From positions 1-64,000 of the forward strand of contig JAHBVF010000019.1 of NCBI GenBank assembly GCA_019637685.1: 64,000 bases of DNA, given 5' to 3'. Made by a program: the position numbers and the translations under genes. A model generated the notes under the pieces. The model ran no database searches. It was not told where the DNA came from and saw nothing but the letters and a program-made list of their open reading frames with translations. This DNA is from Caldilineaceae bacterium (GTDB taxonomy: Bacteria; Chloroflexota; Anaerolineae; Caldilineales; Caldilineaceae). This document shows positions 35,928 to 46,006 of the stretch, in pieces (position 1 is the first letter of the stretch; every line of letters starts with the position of its first letter).

Positions 35928-37040
35928 TCAAATTTCCAGCGCGACGCCATACTTCTCCGACACTTCCTTCAAATCAGCGACCGTCGCAGCAGTCAGGGGA
36001 ATGCCGTCCCGTGTGCGCTGCTGTTCGGTTTCGTGTTCGATCTCCCCGGCCACATAAATGCGCGCCTGCCCCTTTTCCTTCGGCGCGGCGTGGATGGCTT
36101 GAATCATCGCATCCATTCCCCGCTTAAAGCTCTCCACCGGACGAAAGGCGTCAATACGGATCGCGCCGAAGAAATGGCCGTCCCCGCTCTGTTTGTACCC
36201 GTTGAAGGCCTTCTCGTCTCCGTCGTGGCCGTCGTCCCAACCGCCGGAGAGAACAGCCGAGAGTGTAGCCACCATCATGGACAGGCCATAGCCTTTGTGC
36301 CCCCCATGCGCGCGGTCGCCGCCCAAAGGCCACATTTTGTGCAACAGTTGGGCGTCCGCGGTGGGTTCGCCCGCATCGGTCATCCCCCACTGGGCCGGCA
36401 CAGGCAGCCCATTTTCCCGGTGCAGGGCCACCCGGTTGTAGGGAGCGATAGAAGTCGCCATATCCAGCAGCCAGGGGGCTTCGTCCTGGGTGGGGAATGC
36501 AACGGCAATGGGATTGGTGGAAAACATGGGCTTCGTGCCAAAAGTGGGCAGCACGCCGATCTCCGCGCCCTGGCCGTTGAAATAGCCGGTCAAGCAAATC
36601 CCGATCATATCCCGTTCCAGCGCCATGGCCGGATAATAGCCGGCCGCGCCCAGGTGAAACGAGTTGTGCATTGTCACAAAAGCCATCCCGCTCTGCTCGG
36701 CTTTGTCCATAGCCAGACGCATGGCCCAGCAGGCCGCGGCCAACCCCAATCCCCCATCCCCGTTCACCCGGGCCGAGACCGGCGTCTCGTGTTCAATGGA
36801 AAAGGTGGCGTTGGGGTTGAACATGCCAGCCTCCAGCAGCCGCAGATAAATCAGCTTCAGATTGCGCACGCCGTGGGTATCCACGCCCCGTCGGCTGGCC
36901 CACAACAACACATCCGCGCCGTCGGCCGCGTGTGCGGGCGAAAAACCAACCCGCTCGAAGACTTCCTTTGTGAATGCGTGCAAAGTCTGTGCGGGGAGTG
37001 CCGTCACGTATTCCATCGCTGCTTCCATCGCTGCTTCCAT
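35928..37040 (-). CDS. Ldh family malate/L-lactate-type dehydrogenase, 370 aa
   Basis: An NAD(P)-dependent oxidoreductase of the malate/L-lactate/ureidoglycolate dehydrogenase family. Features are RRGVDTHGVRNL, HNSFHLGAAGYYPAMALERDMIG, FGTKPMFSTNPIA and GHKGYGLSMMV. The substrate is likely a sugar-derived 2-hydroxy acid. Three in-frame ATGs lie in a 12-bp tandem repeat (ATGGAAGCAGCG units), which makes the start uncertain; 37040 is chosen for the GGAG site 9 bases away. It is in the same run as the isomerase gene (52-bp gap). Confidence 0.8.
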   Translation of the reverse strand: MEAAMEAAMEYVTALPAQTLHAFTKEVFERVGFSPAHAADGADVLLWASRRGVDTHGVRNLKLIYLRLLEAGMFNPNATFSIEHETPVSARVNGDGGLGLAAACWAMRLAMDKAEQSGMAFVTMHNSFHLGAAGYYPAMALERDMIGICLTGYFNGQGAEIGVLPTFGTKPMFSTNPIAVAFPTQDEAPWLLDMATSIAPYNRVALHRENGLPVPAQWGMTDAGEPTADAQLLHKMWPLGGDRAHGGHKGYGLSMMVATLSAVLSGGWDDGHDGDEKAFNGYKQSGDGHFFGAIRIDAFRPVESFKRGMDAMIQAIHAAPKEKGQARIYVAGEIEHETEQQRTRDGIPLTAATVADLKEVSEKYGVALEI

Positions 37041-37092
37041 TGCTCTTTTCTCCGTTGTGGTGAGGGGTTCAGGGGTGCAGAAAACAATGCCC

Positions 37093-37938
37093 TTAGGGGA
37101 TGTCGAATGATTTGAGAAAGGCCACACAGTCGGGTGCCTGGGCTGGGGACAATCCGTGCAGCACCACTGGGCCGTCAAATCCACTACCGCGCAGCAGGTG
37201 AATGTAGTAGCAGTAATCGAGCAGGCCAGTGCCCGCGGCCACATTGCCCGCGGCACCGTCACGGGTCAGGTCTTTGGCGTGGGCCAGGCCGATGTCGTCG
37301 CCCAGCAGAGCGAAGGCTTCGTCCAGAATTTCCCGTTGGCGGGGCAGTGTACCCGCGGGGAAGACATTCGCGCCGTCCATCACAATCGTCAGCCGGGGTG
37401 AGCGCAGTTCGTCCAACAGGCGGCGGGCGGCCTGGGGCGAAGCAACCACATTGGCGACTTCCGGCTCGATGCCCAGACGAATATCGTAGGTGTCGGCAAT
37501 GGCAATGGCCCGCTCCATTGTGGCGCGCATATCCGCCCAGGCTTCCGCTGTGTGGTTGTCCGGGTGATGTCGCCACATGGATTCTGTGCTGCGGGTTCCT
37601 GTGCAGAGAGTGAGCAGATCTGTGCCAAAGGCGTGGGCGCTGGCAGCCAACACGGCCAACCGGCGCAGCCCCGTCTCCCGCGCTGACGGGTCGGGATGGG
37701 CCATATTGAAAGTGGCCGAAAGCGAGGCCATCCACTGGCCTCGCGCCAGCAGCGCCTCCCGAGTCTGAATAATTTGCTCCGGGGAAATGGCGTCGGGCAT
37801 AGAGGGCAGGCCCAGGCAGAGCGCGTCGTAGGAGACTGCCCGCACGCTCAGCTCGGCTATCTGATCCAACACCCCTTCCACGTCGGGCGCGTCGTCATTT
37901 GGTTTCAGAAAAGTTGTGGCAAAGATACCGATTTGCAT
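37093..37938 (-). CDS. Sugar phosphate isomerase/epimerase (xylose isomerase-like TIM barrel), 281 aa
   Basis: An AP-endonuclease_2 fold protein. The start is QIGIFATTFLK. The middle GIEPEVANVV and MDGANVF, then GLAHAKDL and VVLHGL, fit metal-ligand positions of the family. Members isomerise or epimerise keto sugars, and the exact substrate cannot be told. It lies between the Ldh-type gene and the serine hydrolase on the same strand, consistent with a small catabolic operon. Confidence 0.8.
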   Translation of the reverse strand: MQIGIFATTFLKPNDDAPDVEGVLDQIAELSVRAVSYDALCLGLPSMPDAISPEQIIQTREALLARGQWMASLSATFNMAHPDPSARETGLRRLAVLAASAHAFGTDLLTLCTGTRSTESMWRHHPDNHTAEAWADMRATMERAIAIADTYDIRLGIEPEVANVVASPQAARRLLDELRSPRLTIVMDGANVFPAGTLPRQREILDEAFALLGDDIGLAHAKDLTRDGAAGNVAAGTGLLDYCYYIHLLRGSGFDGPVVLHGLSPAQAPDCVAFLKSFDIP

Positions 37939-37983
37939 AGGAGTCCTCCCAGAAGGGGCGAGAGTCGGATTGCGGTCGTGTCA

Positions 37984-39260
<1,277 letters not shown>

Positions 39261-39476
39261 TGGGTTTCTCCTGTAAAAATTATGGATCTAACCGCGTATG
39301 GGAGATCCGAGAAGCAATAGTTGGCAGCCTATCTATTATCCGGGAGAGCGGGGGAGATTGCAAGCTGAAATCAGGCAGGAGTCTCCGTTGCAGCTTGCGT
39401 CAAAAGTGAAGGATGGGTACACTCTTAACACATTTCCACAATTCGCCATCACCCACTTCCCAGAGGAAGCCTCTCA

Positions 39477-39752
39477 ATGAGCGAACCCTTTGTCATCCCC
39501 AGCCCGACCTCCGACCCCTATGCGCTGGAGGCCGATTCCCAGCGCCAGCCCGGTGTGCTCCAGAGCAGGGTGGCCCGGCACGAATGGCGCAGCGAGGCTG
39601 GAAACAAAGTTATTCGACTACAGAAGTTCGACTTTTCAGAAAAGTCGAACCTCTACGCCCAAAAACTTTGTTGACGCTGCAATTACGTCTATGTTCCGGC
39701 CCAATGCACGGGCAAGGAAGCCGCGGCAGCGATGATTTTTCAGGACGGCGCG
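39477..39752 (+). pseudogene. Disrupted enterochelin-esterase-like gene
   Basis: The first 41 codons read MSEPFVIPSPTSDPYALEADS then QRQPGVLQSRVARHEWRSEA, like the start of a family of putative esterases (PF00756). An 81-bp hairpin element (39600-39680) interrupts it. Directly after the element the code resumes as NYVYVPAQCTGKEAAAAMIFQDGA (39681-39752), which is the next conserved block. The rest of the gene (about 250 codons) is missing, replaced by a CCGTCCGCGGTCTGCCGTCC repeat. A ribosome site AGAGGAAG precedes the ATG. The function was probably hydrolysis of an ester. It cannot be active here. Confidence 0.6.
39600..39680. mobile_element. Hairpin element (copy 1), GAAGTTCGACTTTTC core, 81 bp
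   Basis: Ends are GGAAACAAAGTT and AACTTTGTTGACGCTGC. The centre holds GAAGTTCGACTTTTC-aga-GAAAAGTCGAACCTC as a hairpin. The copy at 59110-59191 is about 94% identical in reverse orientation, and a related hairpin is at 60386-60418. The insertion sits inside the esterase pseudogene. Confidence 0.7.
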
Positions 39753-39820
39753 CGCAGATTTCGCCGTCCGCGGTCTGCCGTCCATCATCACTCACCTACA
39801 CAAAATGGAGCAACCCCACA

Positions 39821-40141
39821 ATGACCGAACCGTCCCCTCTTCTGCGCCACGTCGTCTTATTCAAATTCAAAGACGAGACGACACCCGAACAGATCGCCGA
39901 AATCGAAAACGCCTTCCGCGCCCTGCCCAGCCAGATCGACGCCATCCACAGCTTTGAGTGGGGCACGGATGTCAGCGTGGAAGGCATTGCCCAGGGCTAT
40001 ACCCACTGCTTTTTCCTTGGCTTTAAGAGTGAGGCAGACCGGGCCATCTATCTGCCCCACCCCGCGCACAAAGCCTTTGGGCAGCTTCTTCGCCCCCACA
40101 AAGAACAGGTGCTGGTGCTGGACTATTGGAGCCAGACATAA
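39821..40141 (+). CDS. Dabb (stress-responsive A/B barrel) domain protein, 106 aa
   Basis: A small dimeric alpha-beta barrel protein. It begins LLRHVVLFKFKDETTPEQIAEIENAF, then has SFEWGTDVSVEGIAQGYTHCFFLGFKSE and YLPHPAHKAFGQLLRPHKEQVLVLDY, the family pattern. Its role in bacteria is unclear, and stress or ligand binding is proposed for relatives. The start at 39821 has a GGAG site about 10 bases upstream. Confidence 0.85.
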   Translation: MTEPSPLLRHVVLFKFKDETTPEQIAEIENAFRALPSQIDAIHSFEWGTDVSVEGIAQGYTHCFFLGFKSEADRAIYLPHPAHKAFGQLLRPHKEQVLVLDYWSQT

Positions 40142-40147
40142 CGGCAC

Positions 40148-40204
40148 GGGGTGATGCGTGAAATGTGAGATCGCCGTTTGCCTTCACATTGCACGCATCA
40201 CCCC
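40148..40204. terminator. Palindromic repeat after the Dabb gene
   Basis: Arms 40148-40169 and 40184-40204 pair (GGGGTGATGCGTGAAATGTGAG against its complement) with one mismatch and one bulge. It is related to the GTGAAACGTGAG hairpins elsewhere in the window and lies 7 bp after the Dabb stop. Confidence 0.6.
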
Positions 40205-40342
40205 TCCACTGCTTCATTCTTGCGTCCCCTCCTCCTGCCCTCCCATCTCTTCTTTACCGGTTAACCTCGTTCTGGAATTTCCCCGCGTTCCGGTGTATGA
40301 TAGGGGAATTGTTCCGCTCTCACACCTGCAAAGAGTCCCTCA

Positions 40343-41581
40343 ATGGCTGAAAAGCACGATCCCTACGCCGCCTTTCGCATTTCCGACTACCGCATTTACG
40401 TCATCGGCTGGCTGGTTGCCCTGATGGGAACCCGCATCCAGACTGTTGCCATTTCGTGGGAGATGTATCAGCGCACGGGTCAGGCCCTTTCCCTGGGGCT
40501 GGTCGGGTTGACACTGGCCATTCCCACAATGCTCCTGGCCTTGCCCGCTGGCTATCTGGCCGATCGTTTCGAGCGGCGCAAGCTGGTGATGCTCAGCCTG
40601 GCCGGGATGACGCTGACCTCGCTGGGGCTGGGCTATTTGTCCTACACCCACGGCTCCACAACGCTGATGTATGTGATGCTCTTTTTGGATGCCACCGCGA
40701 TTGTGCTGGGCCGCCCGGCGCGCACGGCCATGCTCCCGCAGATTGTGCCGCGGGAAGTCTTCCCCAACGCGGTGACGTGGAACACCACAATGATGCAACT
40801 GGCCTCTGTGATTGGCCCGGCCCTGGGCGGTGTGGTGATCGTCTACAACGTCTCCGCGTCCTATGTGATCTGCGCGCTCGGCTCGCTCTTTTTCATCGCT
40901 ATTTTGACCCGTCTGCACTACCGGCCCGGCCCTCGCCCCAGCCAGCCCCGCAATCTGTCCACACTGTTGCAGGGCGTGCAGTTCGTGTGGGACGAACGCA
41001 TCCTGCTCACACTGATGTCCCTGGACCTCTTTGCTGTGCTGTTGGGCGGCGCGGTCTATCTGTTGCCCATCTTCGCCACGGATATTCTCAAGGCGGGCGC
41101 GGCGGGCTATGGCTGGCTGCAAGCCGCGCCCGCGGCCGGCTCTGCCCTGATGGCAATTTCGCTGGTCTATCTGCCGCCCATGAGAAAAGCGGGCCGGGTT
41201 CTGCTGGTTGCCATCGCCGGTTTCGGTCTGGCGACAATTGTCTTTGGTTTCTCCACCTGGTTTCCCCTCTCCTGGGCCATGCTCTTTCTCACCGGCGCGC
41301 TGGACAACATCAGTATGGTGGTGCGCCAGACACTGACCCAACTGCTCACGCCGGACGAAATGCGGGGGCGGGTCTCGGCGGTGGGCAGCATTTTTGTGGG
41401 TGCATCCAATGAACTGGGCGGGCTGGAATCGGGTGTGGTGGCCCAATATTTCGGGCCAGTCGTTTCGGTGGTGAGCGGTGGCATCGGCACACTGCTTGTG
41501 GTGACGGCTGCCGCGCTGCTCTCGCCCCGGCTGCTGGCTATTGACAAATTGAACGAGACAAAGCCGGAGAAGGCAGGCTAG
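40343..41581 (+). CDS. MFS transporter (MFS_3/EntS-like), 412 aa
   Basis: Twelve hydrophobic segments. The first loop motif is LPAGYLADRFERRKLVMLSL, and TRIQTVAISWEMYQRTG lies in helix 1. The family exports siderophores or drugs. The next gene, also a transporter, starts 2 bp after this stop, so the two are co-transcribed and probably coupled. The substrate is unknown. The ATG at 40343 (MAEKHDPYAAFRISDYR) is preferred. Confidence 0.85.
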   Translation: MAEKHDPYAAFRISDYRIYVIGWLVALMGTRIQTVAISWEMYQRTGQALSLGLVGLTLAIPTMLLALPAGYLADRFERRKLVMLSLAGMTLTSLGLGYLSYTHGSTTLMYVMLFLDATAIVLGRPARTAMLPQIVPREVFPNAVTWNTTMMQLASVIGPALGGVVIVYNVSASYVICALGSLFFIAILTRLHYRPGPRPSQPRNLSTLLQGVQFVWDERILLTLMSLDLFAVLLGGAVYLLPIFATDILKAGAAGYGWLQAAPAAGSALMAISLVYLPPMRKAGRVLLVAIAGFGLATIVFGFSTWFPLSWAMLFLTGALDNISMVVRQTLTQLLTPDEMRGRVSAVGSIFVGASNELGGLESGVVAQYFGPVVSVVSGGIGTLLVVTAAALLSPRLLAIDKLNETKPEKAG

Positions 41582-41583
41582 AC

Positions 41584-42960
41584 GTGGCCAGTGAAAAGTT
41601 GCAAGCGACAAGCGAGTGGAGCCTGCACGGGCTGCTGATTGGGCTGATGATTCCCATTGGGATGACGACGCTCAATATGTCTATGTTCGGCGTGGCCCTG
41701 CCTGCCATCCGGGATTCCTTTGGGATTGCGCCAGATGTAGTGGCCTGGATTTCCACGGCATATAGCCTGCCTTTCGTCGTCTTTATGCCCCTCTATGGCA
41801 AATTGGGCGACGGGCTGGGCAAGGACAAACTTTTTCTAGGCGGGATCGCTCTCTTCAGCCTCGGCTCGCTGCTCTGCTTTTTCGCCAATGGCCTGAACCT
41901 GCTGCTGGCAGGCCGTGTACTGCAGGGCATCGGCACAGCAGGTATCAATCCCCTCTGTCTGGCGATTATTGCCGACGCCTTCCCCGCGGATCAGCAGGGC
42001 AAGGCGATGGGCACGTGGAGTTCGGTGGGGCCGGGCGCGTCTATGTTGGGTCCGCTGTTGGGCGGCTTTGCGGTGGACTATCTGGGCTGGAACTATATTT
42101 TCCTGATGAGTATTGTGGCGGCCATTATTGCCTTCTATTTTGTCAACCGCCACATTCCCAGCCTGCAAGAAAAGCGCCCCCCTGGTTTCCTGCGAGAATT
42201 TGACTGGCTGGGCGTGCTGCTGCTGGGCGGCTTTCTCATCTTTCTCATCTTTTACCTCTCCAGCCGGGCGCTGACCGGTGTGGAACCCTTGCGGGACTGG
42301 CGACTGCTGGCCGCCACAATCTTCTGTGGGGTGGCCTTCTGGCAATGGGAGAAGCGGGCCAAAACCCCGATTGTGAATCTACAACTGTACGCCATTAAAA
42401 ATTTTGGCACATCCTCCTTCGCAGGGGGTCTGCGTATGTTTGTGATGGGCAGTATGGGTTTCCTGAAAGTCCTCTACCTGGCCGACATCTACGGGTTGGA
42501 TGCGACGGGCCTGGGCCTCTTCACCACAGTCTATGCCGGCGCGATTTTGGCCACCACCCGGCTGGGCGGGCAATTGGCCGACGGCCGCTATGCCCGGCGG
42601 GTGCTGCTTATCTCTTTTGCTATGCAGTTTGTGATGCTGGCCGGATTGGCTTCTATCACCCTGCCCGCCTGGGCGGCTATGGGGCTAATGCTCGGCCAGG
42701 GCATCGGCGCGGGGTTGGCCCTGGCTTCGTTGCATCGCATTGCCATGCGCGATGTGCCCAGCACAGAAACCAGCTCTGCGGCCGGCCTTTATAGCACAGC
42801 CCGTTTCGCTGGCAGCACCTTCGGCGCGGCCATAGCCGGGGTTTCTTTGCAGCAGGCGGAATTGATTATGCCCCAGGCCGGGGCCTATCAATTGGTCTTT
42901 GGATTGGTGGCCGCATCCTGCCTGGTGAGTCTGGTGGTTTCGTGGCGGATGAAAAAATAA
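41584..42960 (+). CDS. MFS transporter (DHA2/14-helix type), 458 aa
   Basis: Fourteen hydrophobic segments of the DHA2 drug-proton antiporter type. Features are PIGMTTLNMSMFGVALPAIRDSFGI, FVVFMPLYGKLGDGLGKDKLFLGGI and GRVLQGIGTAGINPL. The start is GTG at 41584 with GGAG/AAGG bases in the end of the previous gene. It is not a close relative of the upstream MFS_3 protein, so this is a pairing of two exporter types. The substrate is unknown. Confidence 0.85.
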   Translation: MASEKLQATSEWSLHGLLIGLMIPIGMTTLNMSMFGVALPAIRDSFGIAPDVVAWISTAYSLPFVVFMPLYGKLGDGLGKDKLFLGGIALFSLGSLLCFFANGLNLLLAGRVLQGIGTAGINPLCLAIIADAFPADQQGKAMGTWSSVGPGASMLGPLLGGFAVDYLGWNYIFLMSIVAAIIAFYFVNRHIPSLQEKRPPGFLREFDWLGVLLLGGFLIFLIFYLSSRALTGVEPLRDWRLLAATIFCGVAFWQWEKRAKTPIVNLQLYAIKNFGTSSFAGGLRMFVMGSMGFLKVLYLADIYGLDATGLGLFTTVYAGAILATTRLGGQLADGRYARRVLLISFAMQFVMLAGLASITLPAWAAMGLMLGQGIGAGLALASLHRIAMRDVPSTETSSAAGLYSTARFAGSTFGAAIAGVSLQQAELIMPQAGAYQLVFGLVAASCLVSLVVSWRMKK

Positions 42961-43065
42961 TCGACAATTTGTGAAATATTCCACTTGACGCAATCGCCCT
43001 CCCAATCTATAATTCCTTCGACAAGCCATCCTAAGCCGCAGGTTGCCCGGAAAAGCGCCCGAAAG

Positions 43066-43094
43066 TTGCATTTCCGCCCGTGCTACGGTATAGT
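43066..43094 (+). promoter_or_regulatory. Sigma-70 type promoter of nuoB
   Basis: TTGCAT (43066-43071) and TATAGT (43089-43094) are 17 bp apart. The predicted start is near 43101, and a strong hairpin begins at 43106. Confidence 0.6.
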
Positions 43095-43105
43095 GATGGC
43101 GTTTC

Positions 43106-43134
43106 CCTGCACAAAAGGGCTATCCCTGTGCAGG
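43106..43134 (+). promoter_or_regulatory. Hairpin in the nuoB leader
   Basis: CCTGCACA (43106-43113) pairs with TGTGCAGG (43127-43134). GGG and CCC inside extend the stem around a CTAT loop. A second small stem, CCGG-tatcaaat-CCGG, follows at about 43139-43154. The ATG is 58 bp later. It may protect the mRNA or regulate translation. No known riboswitch family is recognised. Confidence 0.5.
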
Positions 43135-43192
43135 TGGACCGGTATCAAATCCGGTGTATGATGACGCAATGCATCTGATAAGGACCCAGACA

Positions 43193-43984
43193 ATGGCGAC
43201 AGTTTCACCCAGTTTTCCCGAAGTCAAGCAAGAGCAACTGAAACCCTATCTTCACGACTCGATTGAGGTTCCTGATGAGTTGCAGGCCAATGTCCTGGTG
43301 ACCACCCTGGACAAAGTCTACAACTGGAGCCGTAAGTCGTCCATGTGGCCCCTGCTCTTTGGTCTGGCTTGCTGCGCGATTGAAATGATCGCCACCGCGG
43401 CCAGTCGTTACGATCTGGCCCGTTTTGGCATGGAAGTCATGCGCCCCAGTCCCCGTCAGAGCGATCTGATGATTGTCTCTGGAACGGTGACAAAGAAAAT
43501 GGTTCCTGCCATTGTGCGCATCTATAACCAGATGGCCGAGCCTCGCTATGTCTTGGCGATGGGTGCGTGTGCCACTGGTGGTGGCCCTTTCAAAGAGGGC
43601 TACAATGTGGTCAGCGGCATCGACAAGTACATCCCGGTGGATGTCTATGTCCCCGGTTGCCCTCCCACCCCAGAAGCGCTCATCTACGGTCTGCTCAAAG
43701 TCCATGACAAAGTGGAACGCCAGAGTATTTTCACCGTCCCCTGGTATCGCAAAGATCAGTCCGGGTTTGTGCCGGTTCCCCGGTTGGGGCCGGACATTTT
43801 TGACCCTCGCCAGGTGGAATTGATCAAAGAGACGACGATGAAGAAGCCGGTGGCCGCGAGCGCGACAACGGCGGGCGACAGTGGCACAGCAGCCCACGCC
43901 GCAGGTCCCAAAGCTGTTTCGAGCAAGGCCAGAGCAATGATGGAAGAGGCCAAGCGCCGGGCCGCGGCCAAAAGAGCCGGATAA
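43193..43984 (+). CDS. nuoB: NADH-quinone oxidoreductase subunit B with basic C-terminal tail, 263 aa
   Basis: The N2 cluster subunit of respiratory complex I, at the quinone side. Cysteines C60 and C61 (LACCAIEM), C126 (GACATGG) and C156 (PGCPP) bind the 4Fe-4S cluster. The core of about 215 residues is normal. It then has about 45 extra residues rich in Ala, Lys and Arg ([21 protein letters not shown]), similar in character to the tail of NuoI. The start at 43193 uses an AAGGA site 8 bases upstream. nuoA is not adjacent. Confidence 0.92.
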   Translation: MATVSPSFPEVKQEQLKPYLHDSIEVPDELQANVLVTTLDKVYNWSRKSSMWPLLFGLACCAIEMIATAASRYDLARFGMEVMRPSPRQSDLMIVSGTVTKKMVPAIVRIYNQMAEPRYVLAMGACATGGGPFKEGYNVVSGIDKYIPVDVYVPGCPPTPEALIYGLLKVHDKVERQSIFTVPWYRKDQSGFVPVPRLGPDIFDPRQVELIKETTMKKPVAASATTAGDSGTAAHAAGPKAVSSKARAMMEEAKRRAAAKRAG

Positions 43985-44078
43985 TATTCGTTATTAGGTA
44001 TTTCTGAGTGGTGATGAACCCTCGCGGCTATACCGATAACAAATATCCAATACCTATGATATTGCAGAGAGGGAAGCT

Positions 44079-45905
44079 ATGAGCGCTACTCTGGTGGCAG
44101 AAGCCCCGGAACAGACCGGGACTCTCGCCGATACACTGCCCGGCGTGCTGGGCACCACATCGGAAGATACAGATAAAGCCTATTTGGTTGCAGCCGACAA
44201 AATTTTGGACGCACTGACCTATCTGCGCGACACAGAGGCATACGACCTCCTGTCCAGCGTCACCTGTGTGGACTATCAGGGCTACAACGGCAAGCAGCGC
44301 AAAGATATCTCCGAGCGCTTCGATATGGTCTACCACCTCTACAGCACGAAAAAAGGTGGCGGCCATATTGTGCTGCACGTGCCGGTTCCCAGCAACGACA
44401 CAGTTGCTTCGGCCACCGGTGTCTTCCCCGGTGCCAATTTGCAGGAGCGGGAAGTCTACGACCTTTACGGTATCAAATTTGAGGGCCATCCTAACCTGCG
44501 CCGCATTCTGCTGTGGGACGGTTTCAGCGGCCACCCCATGCGCAAGGATTGGAAAGAAGCCTATTTCGACGAGGAAACCAAGCCCTTCCGCAGCCGACAC
44601 CCCAAAGGCAGCTATGAATTTCACGAGGACAAACTGCCCTGGGGCAAGAATGCCACCTATCCCGCGGGCTGGGACCCGGACTCCTGGCAGGCCCCCGTGG
44701 CCTATGTGCCGGTAAGCCAGGCGCCTAAGCACAACGGAGGGGCTTCATTGGACACGGAGAGTATCGTCGTCAATCTTGGCCCCCACCATCCCAGCACCCA
44801 CGGCGTGTTCCGAATGCTCACTCGTATTGAGGGTGAAACAATTCTGGCCCTGGAGCCAGAGATGGGTTATCTGCACCGCAATCACGAGAAGATTGGCGAA
44901 CGCAACACCTATCTGATGAATATGCCCTTCACCGACCGTCTGGACTATCTGAACTCCATGAGCAACAACTGGGGCTATGCTCTGGCCGTGGAGAAGTTGA
45001 CAGGCATCGAAGTGCCGGAACGGGCCGAATATATCCGGGTGATTATGGCCGAGTTCACCCGGATTGTGAACCACACCTGGTCCATTGGCTTTATCCTCAA
45101 CGATTTGGGCGCGCTGCAAACCCCGGCGCTCTATGCCATCGAAGAGCGGGAAATGATTCTCGACCTCTTCGAGGAGGTCTCCGGGGCACGGCTAATGTGC
45201 AACTATCTGCGCTTTGGCGGTGTCGTGCGTGACCTGCCCGAGGGTTGGCTGACAAAAGCCCGCTATCTGGCCAACGACCGTCTGCCCCGTGCCCTGGACG
45301 AACTGGACCGGATGCTCACGGACAACGAGATTCTAATGGCCCGTGGCCGGGGCGTGGGTTATCTGCCCGCCGAGGCGCTGATTTCCCTGAGCGTTTCTGG
45401 CCCAATGATTCGGGCCGCGGGTCTGGCCTATGACATTCGCAAAGCCGAACCCTATGGCGTCTACGACCGGTTCGATTTTGACATTCCCACCCTGCCCCAC
45501 AGCGACATCTACGACCGCTATTACATTCGCCTGTTGGAGGCCCGTCAGAGCGTGCGCATTTTGCAGCAGGCCCTGGCCGACATCCCCGGCGGCGAAACAG
45601 TTGGCGGCGGCGACTATGCCTCGACCACATTGAGCCAGGGCTTTGGGACAATTATGGGCGGCAAAGGCGGCTACACTCTGCGCCCACCAGAAGGAGAAGC
45701 ATATGCACGCGTGGAATCACCCAAAGGTGAACTCGGTTTCTATGTCGTCAGCGACAGCAAGCCAAACCCCTGGCGGTATCACGTGCGCAGCCCTTGCTAC
45801 ATCAATCTGAACGCATTGGGACCAATGAGTGTTGGCTATAAACTGGCTGATGCGGTGGTGATTTTGGGCGCAATCGATATTGTGTTGGGCGAAGTAGACC
45901 GATAA
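44079..45905 (+). CDS. nuoCD: Fused NADH-quinone oxidoreductase subunits C and D, 608 aa
   Basis: NuoC (about residues 1-215) has [21 protein letters not shown]. NuoD (from about 225) has [21 protein letters not shown], the quinone-binding side, and ends [25 protein letters not shown]. The fusion joins the peripheral arm subunits next to NuoB. C-D fusions are known in gamma-proteobacteria and some other phyla. The ATG at 44079 follows an AGAGGG site. It is 94 bp after nuoB. Confidence 0.93.
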   Translation: MSATLVAEAPEQTGTLADTLPGVLGTTSEDTDKAYLVAADKILDALTYLRDTEAYDLLSSVTCVDYQGYNGKQRKDISERFDMVYHLYSTKKGGGHIVLHVPVPSNDTVASATGVFPGANLQEREVYDLYGIKFEGHPNLRRILLWDGFSGHPMRKDWKEAYFDEETKPFRSRHPKGSYEFHEDKLPWGKNATYPAGWDPDSWQAPVAYVPVSQAPKHNGGASLDTESIVVNLGPHHPSTHGVFRMLTRIEGETILALEPEMGYLHRNHEKIGERNTYLMNMPFTDRLDYLNSMSNNWGYALAVEKLTGIEVPERAEYIRVIMAEFTRIVNHTWSIGFILNDLGALQTPALYAIEEREMILDLFEEVSGARLMCNYLRFGGVVRDLPEGWLTKARYLANDRLPRALDELDRMLTDNEILMARGRGVGYLPAEALISLSVSGPMIRAAGLAYDIRKAEPYGVYDRFDFDIPTLPHSDIYDRYYIRLLEARQSVRILQQALADIPGGETVGGGDYASTTLSQGFGTIMGGKGGYTLRPPEGEAYARVESPKGELGFYVVSDSKPNPWRYHVRSPCYINLNALGPMSVGYKLADAVVILGAIDIVLGEVDR

Positions 45906-45909
45906 ATTT

Positions 45910-45965
45910 GGCTATTTGTAAAAGGCAACAGCAGATTGGCGGCTGGTTGCTCTTCGCAAATAGCC
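45910..45965. repeat. Intergenic hairpin between nuoCD and nuoI
   Basis: GGCTATTTG (45910-45918) pairs with CAAATAGCC (45957-45965), and GGCAACAGC (45924-45932) with GCTGGTTGC (45942-45950) inside. A second such hairpin is at 47759-47809. In the same operon it may mark mRNA processing. Confidence 0.6.
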
Positions 45966-46006
45966 GATTACCGATAACTCGTACTTCTTAAATCGGGAGT
46001 CAAGCT

